Assembly (NCBI RefSeq): GCF_965638725.1 | Contig: NC_134958.1 | Location: 18,603,464-18,667,463 of the forward strand | Direction: 5' to 3' | DNA: 64,000 bases | DNA from: Aptenodytes patagonicus | Taxonomy: Eukaryota; Chordata; Aves; Sphenisciformes; Spheniscidae | Shown: positions 26,041 to 37,436 of the stretch, piece by piece | Layout: the number at the start of each line of letters is the position of its first letter | How positions within the stretch are numbered: position 1 is the first letter of the stretch | The notes under the pieces: generated by a model | Seen by the model: the letters and a program-made list of their open reading frames with translations, nothing else | What the model was told of the DNA's origin: nothing | The model's database searches: none | Program-made: the position numbers and the translations under genes

Positions 26041-29000
26041 CATTTTTACCATTTGATTTCTGACAAGATATCTTCCATTCCTGTGCTAGTATAAAAGTCT
26101 GATGCAACTCAAATATTCAAAGATACTGATCACAATCCAGACTCACTTGACACTTCTGTTTCTTGCACTCCATCAGCTATTTAATTTCTCTAAGACAATG
26201 ACACTTAGAGCATGATTTAAAAGGTAAGGTAAAAATAAACAGTCACAACAGATGACAAACATCAAGAACATTACATATTTTGGTGTCTGCATTAACTAAA
26301 AATTGAATTGATGCAACACACCCAAATAGATTTCTCACAGCAACATTACCTATCTGAGAACAGCCAAACACATAACTTTTCTTTTTCCCACTACTTTGCA
26401 TAGTCACAACGGTTTTCCTCCTTCACTTCTTCATCTGCACCCCTCTTGTACATAAAGTATACATGAAGGCATGTATGTACAAGCTAGTTCAGGGCTTTTC
26501 TGTGATTCATTCCTTCATTCATGAGTAAAGCTTTTTCGATGAATAAATGTTTGTCACTTAAACTTCCCATTTCATAGAGAAGTGGCTTTGCTTGATTAAG
26601 CAAGTTAGTGCTGCTCCTAAAGCAAAAAGTTTAGAGAATGGCAGACTTTAGTCTAGCTTGCATATGAAAATTCTGTTATCAAATTCAGTGGTAAAATATT
26701 AGTGCTTAAGTTTAACTCAGAAGAGCAGGGGGCATACATAACATGTCAGAAGAAATACCTGTCTGACAGCAAGTTCCTTATTGCTTTAAAACTCTTGTCA
26801 GAGATATAACACTACCAGACTGCATTGCAATCACAAAGACTGTGCATGTGTTTCAACAACAACAACAAAAAAGCAGGACTTGCTTCCTCTTTCTGATGTA
26901 CATGTTGTTGTATACTGCAAGAAAATACTGATGAAGTCTGTATTATCCACAGAAACTGTGTGAAGGGGAAGCTGGACAAGACTACAGAACTGGAAGAGTA
27001 CTTCAAACTCACTGTGAGTCAAGGAGTATTCCCTTCTCAAAAGCTCAGTTGTTTGTTGCATATTGCCCATACTCTTTTGGTGTTTTTCTGCAGTCACTAA
27101 TGCAAATTTTCCTGATTACTGCTAGCCTAGAGATTGAGCGCTGTCTCCTCTATGAAAGGACACAGGGTTCTCAAGTGTCATTAGCAGGTGACAGATTCAA
27201 AACTAAGAAAATACAACATCCCACAACACGCTCAGCTGTGAAACTCTGCACACAAGCCCGGACATCTTCTATGGTCCATTCCCTCACACACCCCTGTGTA
27301 GCATTCACAACTCTAAAAACAGTATAAATATGGCAATCACAAAGGAGAAAGTGGATCACCATCACCTATTGTTCTCTACCAATCTGAGGTGAGAACACAC
27401 ATACCAAAAACATGTAATTCCTTAAGGCCTAGAGGCATGCACCATCATTTTCTAGCTAAAACCTTTTCATTCAGGCACATAAAACTTTTTCCAAATCCTG
27501 TGTGTGGTTTTGCTGCATTTTTATCTCAGACATTGGCAAGCATTTGCTTTAGTGTTACATTTGGTCACTTCTCATACTTCAAAAAACAGGAAAGTCAGCT
27601 CTCACTGACTGATAAAAACTGTGTCATTTTAGTTTCTGTTAGAGTCAACTATATTTTCAACATGCTCCAGGCAGAAGATGATGAAGTAATGGCAAAACTA
27701 CCCAGATAGATACAAAGACCATAGTTCATATCCTCCTGTGTGTGAAAGACAGTTTTTCCTCTTCTTTGGTGAAAAGAGTTTAGTCTGTGATGTGTATTTT
27801 TTATTCAAATTAACACAACCACAAATACCACATTTACTGATCCATATTTCTGCACGTGCTAAATATTCACACTGGTAGTACAAATATGCCTGTTAGATCT
27901 CAGCAGTAAACCATGACAGTATCGCTAGTCAGACTTAATGGTTTCAATTACACTAACACCCTTACAAGAAACAATATAAAGGTGTATGTAAAAAAACCCC
28001 AAACAACAAACCACCAAACCATTGACTGCAGATACCCTCCATTTCTTCTTGTCCATTAGCTTTAGCAATAATGGCTAACACTGTGTGTCCGCAGCAGACG
28101 GACAATGCTATCGGTATTTTAGCAGTTCTGTCCTGCAGTGGCATGGCAGAGGGCATCATGCCATAGCATCATTCAGTATTTATATATCAGTGCTAGGATC
28201 TCACCATTTTAAATGCAGAACACTGTAGCCCTTTTTGCTGTATTATTTCCAAGTAGTTTCTAGAAGATCATGAACCATAACCTTCCTGAAATAAAGGAAC
28301 ATTAGTACTCTTAAAGAACACATTGTTTCAGTATATAATCTATTGCTTGCTAAAATATACCCTTGCAAAACTGTGGTGGTTTTTTTGTTGTTTTTTGTAA
28401 GTCTAACTGGGGAAGGGAGCGGAAGGAACAGTTCAAACTTACTACCTTGGTTGAACCCAGCCTTTATTGCCCAAGAATTGCTCTACAATTAGTCAAACAC
28501 ACATTTTCCAAATATTCTCATCTTTTATGTCCTTACATATGACAAAATCTTTCTAGCCTAAACTTTTTTTACATATATACCTCAGGAATCTTGACGGAAG
28601 GAGGGGGGTATGGTTTTAGTGAGGATTCCAGCAGCTCTTCTCTGAAACAACCTGCAAAATTTCATCTCGGTTGTGACTAAGAAAATGGCTTTATAAGCTA
28701 GCTCAGTTAACTCATGTGAATCAATTTTTAACTGAAAAAATATTTTACAGTACAATTTTACTCTTCTGCAAGCTGCCTAATAACTAGAGATGCAAATACC
28801 TATTGGAATTTATATTTTTATTGCACAACCTTAAAGACTTTTGCTCTATGACTTTCAGTTGCCATGACACAGTCCAGAGCTAAAGTGATTAATTGCTACT
28901 CATTACAACAGCACAATTGTTTTAAACAGGTGGGTCAAATGACCTGGAAATACTGTTCATTGCTGGCATTAGACAATATTAAATTAATCTAAAAACCAGC

Positions 29001-29934
29001 AGAAATTACTAATCACTGAAACTCCCTCATTCAGGTATATGGACTATTCCAACAAGAGGAGTTAAGACACTGCACATTTTTTAGCTAACTAGTGGCTGAG
29101 CAAGCTAGAACTAAGAGGTTCAGGTATAAACTACTGAAATTATCCCTGTTTGAAGTAAAACGCAAACCAACTTCTCTGTTCTTCCTCTCCCCTCTCCACC
29201 TGTCTTCAATGAAAAAGAGTTCTTAGGTTCATGTACCTCAGATAAGATTTATTGTCACTGCTTTATATATTGGACTTTAACACCATCGCTGCTGAACACA
29301 GAAGCAGCAAAAAAGACTTCATTCAAGTTTAGAACTGAAAATAACATGAAGACAGGGGCATGCCATTTTCATATCTTTTAAAGAATGAACTACTACTCTG
29401 CTCCCCACCCTTGAATTTGCAACTACGGCGTTTCCCATAGGCCTACAATTTGGTACTCCTGCAGGGCTAATTATTGACCTAAATCAAGTGCCAAAATCAT
29501 TAAGAATGGCATTTTCTTGTAAGCAGAAAATAAATGTTAGAATGTTAGAAGTTGCTGGGGTTTTTTTAAATAAGTTACTAAGTAAAAATACACATGCTAT
29601 TCTTTGATTTATGAATCAGGAAATACTGACATCTAGCACTACCATGAACTACTTTGTTCACATAAAGATATGCTCAGTCATGCTCACCTGCAAGCACTGA
29701 CAAACACAACCTTCAGTCAGCAGCCATCAACATTTCAGTCTTTCAAGAGTAAGTGCTCCTCAAAAAACAGTTTCACCTTGGGACCCTTCTGTAGGGGCAG
29801 GACACATTAGCACATAGTAGATGCCAGAAGAAAGATTAAATTGCTGTCTGTCTCATTAGCACTACTTGTACAGAACCATTCCACAATCCAGGTCCACATA
29901 TTCAGGCACTCCTCATCATTTTCAAGTGGGATGC
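26041..29934. other. AT-rich noncoding DNA
   Basis: I see no confident exon, RNA gene or repeat. Open frames are short and unlike known proteins. The last five bases, GATGC (29930-29934), are the left target duplication of the provirus that follows. Confidence 0.5.
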
Positions 29935-30528
29935 TGTGCTGGTTTTGGCTGAGATAGAGTTAATTTTCTTCACAGTACCTAGTATGGGGCTGTTTTGGAT
30001 TGTGCTGAACACAGTGTTGATAACACAGGGATGCTTTCCTTATTGCTAAGCAGCGCTGACACAGAGTCAAGGCCTTTTCTGCTTCTCATCCCACCCCACC
30101 AGCGAGCAGGCTGGGGAGGTACAAGAAGGTGGGAGGGGACACAGCCGGGACAGCTGACCCCAACTGACCAAAGGGACATTCCACACCATGTGACATCATG
30201 CTCAGCATACAAAGCTGGGGGAAGAAGAAGGAAAGGGGGGGATGTTTGGAGTGATGGTGTTTGTCTTCCCCAGTAACTGTTACATGTGATGGAGCCCTGC
30301 TTTCTTGGAGATGGTTGAACACCTGCCTGCCAAGAGGAAGTGGTGAATGAATTCCTTGTTTTGCTTTGCTTGCGTGTGCAGCTTTTGCTTTACCTATTAA
30401 ACTGTCTTTATCTCAGCCCACGAGTCTTCTCACTTCTACTCTTTCGATTCTCTCCCCCATTCCGCTGTGGGGGGAGTGACTGAGCGGCTGTGTGGGGCTT
30501 AGTTGCCAGCTGGGGTGAAACCACAACA
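29935..30528 (+). repeat. 5' LTR of the provirus
   Basis: It starts TGTGCTGG and ends ACCACAACA. ATTAAA at 30396-30401 is the likely poly(A) signal, followed by the 'cccacgag' block shared by all three LTRs of this window. It lacks the ATT-rich stretch of the solo LTR at 610. Confidence 0.93.
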
Positions 30529-30536
30529 GTCCTTTC

Positions 30537-30554
30537 TGGTGCCCAACGTGGGGC
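30537..30554 (+). promoter_or_regulatory. Retroviral primer-binding site, tRNA-Lys-like
   Basis: Eight bases after the 5' LTR lies TGGTGCCCAACGTGGGGC. From family knowledge, the site complementary to the 3' end of tRNA-Lys(1,2) is TGGCGCCCAACGTGGGGC, so this copy differs by one C-to-T transition. The position directly behind the LTR supports the call. Confidence 0.8.
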
Positions 30555-30694
30555 TCAAACAGTTCGAGATGATAACAACAGATTTGACTGGAATGTGCTA
30601 GATGGAATTTATAGCTGTTATTGCTGTTTAGCTATTAATTGGCAGGCTCCTGTGCTTGTCCTGAGGCTTGCTTGCTTTACTGTAAATTAGTCTT

Positions 30695-31009
30695 GTGCTC
30701 ATTAGTGGCTGCTTTTTGCTTTCGCTGCTTGCTGTACTGCTGATCATCTTACTCTGCTGTGCCTGGGAACATTTTGATAACAGCAATGGCGATGCGCCTG
30801 GGCTGGCAGGTGGCCAGGGCATCGCTGCTGTTTCTGTGCTGCTGTACTGGACAGGCTGGAACTCCAGTGTGAACTTGAGTCGAAGGGACTCTGACCTGTG
30901 GATGAGTCACATGGGAGCAGGACACCGCGAAGCATCTGTGGCCATGGATAAGCCCATGCCAGAGCAGGTACACCTCGAAGCATCTGTACCACAGCAGGTA
31001 TACCTCTGA
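30695..31009 (+). pseudogene. Open frame inside provirus: hydrophobic start followed by repeat array
   Basis: About 104 codons are open. Residues 1-24 form a strongly hydrophobic segment with many Leu, Ile and Cys, like a membrane anchor. The C-terminal third reads into the 48-bp tandem array as a repeated 16-residue unit beginning E-Q-V-H-L-E-A-S, and the frame ends at a stop within a damaged repeat. I recognise no gag, env or accessory family. It may be leftover coding sequence, a noncoding leader that happens to be open, or a recruited sequence. No claim of expression is made. Confidence 0.3.
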
Positions 31010-31190
31010 AGGGATTGTGCCCAAGGATAAGTCCATGCTGGAGAAGGTACACCTCAAAGCATCGGTGGCTGTGGATAAGTCCATGCTGCAGCGGGTACAC
31101 CTTGAAGCATCAGTAGTTGTTCACGAGGTCATGCTGGAGCACCTCAGAGCATGTGGCCATTGATAAGCCCATGACGTAGCAGGAACCCCT
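30915..31190 (+). repeat. Tandem array of a 48-bp unit inside the provirus
   Basis: Five to six diverged copies follow one another. Each begins like GAGCAGGTACACCTCGAAGC and ends near 'gataagcccatgc'. The unit of 48 bases equals 16 codons and stays in phase over the first copies. Later copies are shortened or shifted (a copy near 30963 lacks its second half, and one near 31130 has lost its middle). The array makes up about a quarter of the interior. Confidence 0.85.
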
Positions 31191-31674
31191 TGTTGCTAGC
31201 CAGGCTAGGAGCAAGGGGAGTTCATTGCAACGTTAAACCCTATAACCTAGCCCAAAGGGACCAGGGGTGGAGATTGTAATGGAAATAGTACCTTTAAATT
31301 GTTGTAACCCATGATTTGAGTTGCATGTTAAAGGAATTACTATAGCAGGAACCACCTGAACCAATGGAGGACAAGCCTTACAAGAAGCAGTGCAAGTGCA
31401 GCAGTGACCCGACCTGAGCTGGCTTTGGTGCCCAGCAACTCCACGCAACACACCACCTCTCCTGTCCTGAGTGACCACCATAAGAGATGGAACTCAAAGT
31501 CACGGACTAAATGAACTCAGAGAACATTTTGTGGACATTTCTGGACATTTTACAAGGGTGGTCCATAGACTAAGGGAATGATATCTGTGTATTATACCAA
31601 AGGATGGAAAGGAGGGTGGTGGTTAATGAAGACGTATTGGATAGTGTGGGACCTGAGCATGACATAAATGGTAC

Positions 31675-31692
31675 AGAATAAGGGGTGGAGAA
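31675..31692 (+). promoter_or_regulatory. Polypurine tract before 3' LTR
   Basis: The run AGAATAAGGGGTGGAGAA is almost all purine and directly abuts the 3' LTR. This is the expected place and composition for the primer of plus-strand DNA synthesis. Confidence 0.75.
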
Positions 31693-32287
31693 TGTGCTGG
31701 TTTTGGCTGGGATAGAGTTAATTTTCTTCACAGTACCTAGTATGGGGCTGCGTTTTGGATTTGTGCTGAACACAGTGTTGATAACACAGGGATGTTTTCA
31801 TTATTGCTGAGCAGTGCTGACACAGAGTCAAGGCCTTTTCTGCCTCTCACCCCACCCCACCAGCGAGCAGGCTGGGGAGGTACAAGAAGGTGGGAGGGGA
31901 CACAGCCGGGACAGCTGACCCCAACTGACCAGAGGGAGATTCCACACCATGTGACATCATGCTCAGCATACAAAGCTGGGGGAAGAAGGAGGAAGGGGGG
32001 GACGTTTGGAGTGATGGTGTTTGTCTTCCCCAGTAACTGTTACATGTGATGGAGCCCTGCTTTCCTGGAGATGGCTGAACGCCTGCCTGCCGAGGGGAAG
32101 TGGTGAATGAATTCCTTGTTTTGCTTTGCTTGCGTGTGCAGCTTTTGCTTTACCTATTAAACTGTCTTTATCTCAGCCCACGAGTTTTCTCACTTTTACT
32201 CTTCTGATTCTCTCCCCCTTCCCACCAGATAGGACTGAGCAAGCAGCTGTGTGGTGCTTAGTTGCTGGCTGGGGTCAAACCACGACA
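31693..32287 (+). repeat. 3' LTR of the provirus
   Basis: It starts TGTGCTGG and ends ACCACGACA, followed by the GATGC duplication. ATTAAA lies at 32156-32161. It aligns along its whole length with the 5' LTR, with scattered transitions and a few small changes, and more difference in the last 70 bases. Confidence 0.93.
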
Positions 32288-32292
32288 GATGC

Positions 32293-35243
32293 TCAAATAC
32301 CTTAGTGGTTCTAGTCCTCAGTTGCTTACCTACTGTACAGAAAATTTATCTTATGCTATTGCTATCTTTTTCCCTGGAGTTAGTTCACAGCAGTATGGAA
32401 CAATGTCCATGGACAGAGAAATACTATGGAGACATACTATGAACATGGAAGGAATGACATAATAACCAGTAAAAATCTTAAGGATTTTCTCTGACATGAA
32501 ATAAGTGCAGCTAATATTTCTTCTAGCTTTGCATGAGGGGAAGCAAAAATGTCAAGTGTATAGGAGATTTTTAAAGGGCAAAAAATAGGAAGCAAATAGA
32601 TCACCTGAAATAAGGACAAAGTAGTACAACACTCCCCCACAACTGCTTTTTTCACCCCCTACAAAGCAATTTTATATTTGACCATTGCTGTGTAGCAGCA
32701 TGTATGGCAGAGAAGGCAGGGACACTCAAACTACTATGAAATACTTGGGTTTCTTTGCAGCAGAGCAGCCAAAACAAGGACAGCACACTGCAGGAACCTC
32801 AGATGGAACCGAATAGCCCACAACAACAGTTCTACAGTAACAATCACCTTTCCCCTGCTGATTCCTCTTGTGGCTTTGCTTATATTGCATTTCACGAGTG
32901 TGAAGGTAAGGTGCTCTGCATGAATCCTACAGGCATTGAAGGAAAATTTACTGGACTCACTAAGCCCAGGACACACCTATTCACCAATTGGATAAACTCC
33001 CTGCTCCAAGTATTCTTATCCAGCTGTGGAACATTCAAATGCAATGAGATTAACTGTACCTCTAAACATATTCAGATGCATCTCTGGGCAGCCACAGAGA
33101 CATGAAAGAAACATATTACATTACACAGAAGCTTTGGACACAATCTGTACGTTAGCCTTCACTCTGTGCATAGATATCATGATGGCAGACTATTTATGAC
33201 CAAAACAAACCGCACAGAACGTTGATAAATTAATACAATTCTACCACAGAAGAGAAACACTTAAAGTTCAGAATACCATTTAGACAGCTGCCAACAAGGC
33301 AAGAAACAAAGCTAACATGCTTTTAAGGTTATTTTTTGTTCAGATAAAAACTCTCTCAGTAACACTTCTGTCTATTTCAGGAAGTCCTTTATCTGTTAAG
33401 GAATAATCTCTTCAGTAGGTTAGTTATCATGGGTACTCCATTGTGGGAAATGTACAAAATTAATTTCATTCTTTTTGGTTCTTTATTCCTATGGCCCTGA
33501 ACTCCTCTATCATTTATCTAAAAGAGTTTTGTTTGCTGTTTTGCTTATATTTCCCATGCTGTATGAAGCAATGCTTTTCTAGAAACAATGAGGCATGAGG
33601 TAATGTATTTATCATCCCCAGTATCACTGTGTTTTCTTTGTGTTACATCCTTCAAGAAAAATCCGGTTATTTTCTTCCCCCAGGATACAGTCCAGTTTCC
33701 AGCATTGGGCACCACAGTCAGAAACAGTGCCAGTTTTAAGAGTTTAAAGGATTTTTTTTCTACACACCTTTACCAGCATCGTCCCACTTATTTGCCTGTC
33801 TCTTCAGCAATCTGCATAAGGTGAGTAACGCCTTGTCCCCCTATTTTGCTGTATTATACAAAATGTGATTTAGGAAACTCATTATACCTTATCAGCAGAG
33901 TTCAGCTTTTGTGTAAAACATCAGGTAGTAAATAACATCCTGCTGACTGTATGTCAATTATGACTATCTGCTTAAGCTTTCTTCAAAGCCATACTCACTG
34001 TTACTCCATATAGTCCAGCTATTCTGCCTTGGATAAAAGCAGAAATCCTTCTCCCCTCCAGTAAGATTTCCACAGACATCCAGAAACAGCAGAGCAATGA
34101 GGCTGCAACTGTAAGGTGATTCGCATCAAGCAGTGCTCAGTTACAAAATAGGAACTGGTACGCATGCTACAAAAATGATTGTGTTTTGATTTTTTACTTA
34201 CTGTATGCTGCCTTTTCACGTTCTTTCTGAATCATGTCCATGTAGTGGCAGACCCAGAGGTATTGTGTATAGTGCTTTCAAACCATTTGTCACAAACCAG
34301 CAACGAAGTAGAACTCTAAAAAGAAAATTGACATCCAACAGTTTCCTCAAAGATTGACTTACGCTCTAATTGGTCATCAAAACGACCAAAGGTGATGCTA
34401 GTGTGGATGCAGTATTAGTAGCTTGTAAAGATACAGGTCAACCTGTTATAGAGTACAGGACTGAGCCACATAATTCGGTTGAAATTAAATGGAAAGAAAA
34501 CCGAAGCTCAAGTCTGTAATTAGACAGTTTTCAATTTCAAAAAGCAAAACCTGCATAAGACCTTGTTCATCATGTTGAAGTTTTACAGATAAAGTGTATG
34601 CATATAATATATACATTTTTGCATAAGGTTTATTATATTTATTTTGAAACCTCAAGACTTCCTTGTTTACTTCCCCCCTCCCCAGGAAAGCAAGATGTGC
34701 CAAAGACTCCATACAAAAAGAATACCAAACTTTTGGTCTCTGAAGATCTAGAACAGGAAGGTTATCATGATGTTTTCCAAATGTTTGTCAGTAATTTTAA
34801 AACTATAAATCTTAAAATTATAAGCCAAATATGATTCTATGATTTTGTAGATAAGTATCACAATACCAGCAGAGTCAGTAAAAAAAAAAAGGTCTGAACA
34901 GCCAAGAAGATAGAACTCTAATTCCTGTCAGCATAGTTCAAAGCAAGTAATGATTAAAAAAAGAACAGTTCTTTTGGAAAATATCCATTTCTACTTGACA
35001 CAAATAAGAAAATTCCCTACGTGAACACACATGAAAGAAGTGGAATGCAGTTCTTCACAACAGAATACTACATTTTAACACAAAGTGTGTACTTAACAGC
35101 AAATTATGTAGAGAGTATATTTAGGAACAATTTTGCTTAAGTAGCAGTCAGTGAGAGTATCACTATTTTTTTTTAATGACTCTTTATTACATAACCAAAA
35201 AATTACAGGAAGATCAGAGCCAGCCCTAAGTATTTTTAGGTGC
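32293..35243. other. Noncoding DNA with one exon-like segment
   Basis: No recognised gene. One 145-base open segment on the + strand (32761-32905) has a good acceptor (ttctttgcag) and a good donor (GAAG/GTAAGG), but its Gln-rich peptide matches nothing I know. The rest is AT-rich with short random frames. Confidence 0.4.
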
Positions 35244-35270
35244 GGGCCTGCAAAATAATTTTACAGGCCT
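35244..35270. repeat. Short inverted repeat (hairpin)
   Basis: Arms GGCCTGCAAAAT (35245-35256) and ATTTTACAGGCC (35258-35269) pair at 11 of 12 positions around a single central base. Such a near-palindrome could be a relic of a DNA transposon end or a chance cruciform. Confidence 0.6.
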
Positions 35271-35351
35271 CATGCCGGTAGGTATTTCTCACATAACTAA
35301 TCCATATAACTTTGGAGAGAACCTGCAAGCTGATTTTCCGTGGTTTTAGGT

Positions 35352-35390
35352 ACCTGTTACCTGTTAACCTGGATACCTGTTAACCTGGAT
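35352..35390. repeat. 16-bp tandem repeat, about 2.4 copies
   Basis: ACCTGTTAACCTGGAT occurs at 35359-35374 and 35375-35390, preceded by a 7-base partial copy at 35352-35358. Confidence 0.9.
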
Positions 35391-35659
35391 AATTATCTAC
35401 ATGTCTTTGACGTGTTAGCTATACCAGAAATCATCTTATAGCTGTAAAATATACTAGTGGACACCGAGATAACTGGAGCCATCAGCCTCTATGCAAATAT
35501 GTAGCCAGCTGAGGGTGGGAGAGGGAATAAGGGAAAGACAAAAGCAAGAAAAAAAATCATATACAGCCTTTTCCTCCTTTAAGTCACACCCTTATCACTC
35601 ACCTCTGCACACTCTCTGCCTGCCATTAGTGTAAGAGGATCTCTTTACAAACAAAGGTT

Positions 35660-36075
35660 CATCTACTGGGTTAACACGGCAACAATTTTGTAAGGAGGCA
35701 GAGGGGGCCTCTGTGATAAGAGACCAGAAGCTGCCCCATGGCAGACATAAAAAGCTGAGCCAATCAGTGAAGCTGGTAGCACCCCTGTGAAAACATGTTT
35801 CGAAAGGGTTAAAAAAAAAAAAAAAAGCTGCTCAGCAGTTGGCAGGGTGGAGAAAGTGTAAGAAACAATCTTGAAGATACCAAGACCAGTGAAGAAGGCA
35901 CGGGGGGAGCAGGGTGTGTGCCCTGAAGGAAGCTGCAACCAGTGAAGAGAAGCCCACACAGGAGCAGGTTTTCTGCCAGAAACTGCTGCCTGTGGAGGAC
36001 CCACGGTGGAGCAGGTTTATCCTGAAGGACTGTAGCCTGCGGAGAGGACCCACACTGGAAGAGTTCTCAAAGGAA
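35660..36075 (+). mobile_element. Old fragment resembling an avian ERV leader/interior
   Basis: The stretch runs from 'gggttaacacggcaac' through 'gctgagccaatcagtg' and an A-run (35811-35826) into a section with repeated 'gaggacccac..tggagcagg' phrases (35940-36060). From memory, this pattern of a leader followed by degenerate 45-bp 'gagcag' repeats is common in bird ERV copies. It has no LTR ends or target duplication here, so it is a decayed fragment. The boundaries and class are uncertain. Its repeats echo in style, but not in sequence, the 48-bp array of the provirus at 30915. Confidence 0.5.
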
Positions 36076-37436
36076 AGTGCATTGCTTTCTGATTACAATT
36101 ATGCCTCATGCACCTATTTCCTTCTATTCAACGCTTCACTATCTAGATGACAAATAAAAACCAAACAACTATCAGGCACAAAGGTTAAATGAGAGTCCTT
36201 GTGCTGTGAATATAAACTGAACCCTGCTGACACGAACGTCCTGGAGAACACAGAAGTTAGCTGTGAGCTAGTAATGCCTACAAAGCAGCTAGCCAACATA
36301 GGAGAAACTACATCACAATGCACACTATGCTTGCAAATGAATCATCAGGAAATAAAGCTCTCTTCTGAAAACTGAGACGGCAGAAAATACAAAAGCAGCA
36401 GATAAAGACAACAATGCCCTGATAGCTTAAAAGTGGTATTATAGCTTAGAGGTGGAGTCCTTCAAAATCCCTACAGGCTGGTCTGTAACAGACTGCACAG
36501 AATCTAACTTCAAAAAAAGAAAGAATACTATCAAACCATTTGTGACCAAGAAGCTAAAACCAAAATTCTCAGCCCACCCAAGCAATGGAGTATAACACAC
36601 ATTATTTTTTTGTAGCATGTACAACCCTGGTCTCAGATGTCTATCTGATTAGGTTAACAAAACTTACTACTTCCATATATTTCTTAAAAGTCATGCTAAA
36701 GAAGGTGCCAGTATATCTATATATATAAAAATCCTTTCCTTACAATTTTTGTAACCACCACTTCAGGCTGATTCCTCCACGTAAGTTCTGTTTGTCCTTC
36801 TTTATTAATGCTGCTTCCCCAGGGAAAACCCTATTCCTTCTACAAGCTAATTGTGTACAGGTGAACCCACGGAGACTATGAACCTTGCCATCACAATCTA
36901 AATTTCTACCAGGTGCTTCACCAGGTGTGGTACCATCAGCAATCACATAGTATTTTTTTCCCCCTTGAAGAAGCAAGCAGAATACATGTTTATTCTCTAC
37001 TCTCCAATGCATTTATCTGAACCACAACCTAAAAAGTGTGCAATTAGGCAAGTAGGTAACAAGTCACCTTTGATGCTTCTTTTTATTCCTTAACAGGAAA
37101 GCTAAAAAAGCAGGAACTTCTGACTTGATATGGCTTATTAAAATGGAAGCATGTACAAAAAGGCACTAGAGAGATATGGCACCTAGACTTATGAAAATTG
37201 TTTTAACTGAGAGTCTTCACACTGATGAAGAACTCTTCATTCTTTGATATTGACAAGGGAATTCTGGAAATGAATAGAAACACCCATCTGTCTTATGACA
37301 GCACAGTGATGTTTAAGCCACGGCCATCACTGCCAAACACCGGAACTCCTCTCTATGCCATTCCTTCGTCATTTCAAATATAAACAACTTTAGAGGGTTG
37401 CAGCCTGTTGTATGTTTCTGCAAAAAGCATACCACA
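36076..37436. other. Noncoding DNA
   Basis: I see no exon, RNA gene or repeat in this 1.4-kb stretch. Confidence 0.5.

Larger units (their letters stand above)
29935..32287 (+). mobile_element. Complete non-autonomous LTR provirus (LTR - 1.16 kb interior - LTR)
   Basis: Two directly repeated LTRs (29935-30528 and 31693-32287) enclose a 1,164-bp interior. Both outer ends are flanked by GATGC (29930-29934 and 32288-32292), a perfect 5-bp target duplication, so the insertion is whole. A primer-binding site follows the 5' LTR and a purine tract precedes the 3' LTR. The interior is far too short for gag, pro and pol and shows no protease, reverse transcriptase or integrase motif, so the copy must have moved with enzymes from a relative. 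By eye the two LTRs differ at roughly 30-40 positions, mostly transitions, so it is not a very recent insertion. It is related to the solo LTR at 610. The family name cannot be given without a repeat library. Confidence 0.93.
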
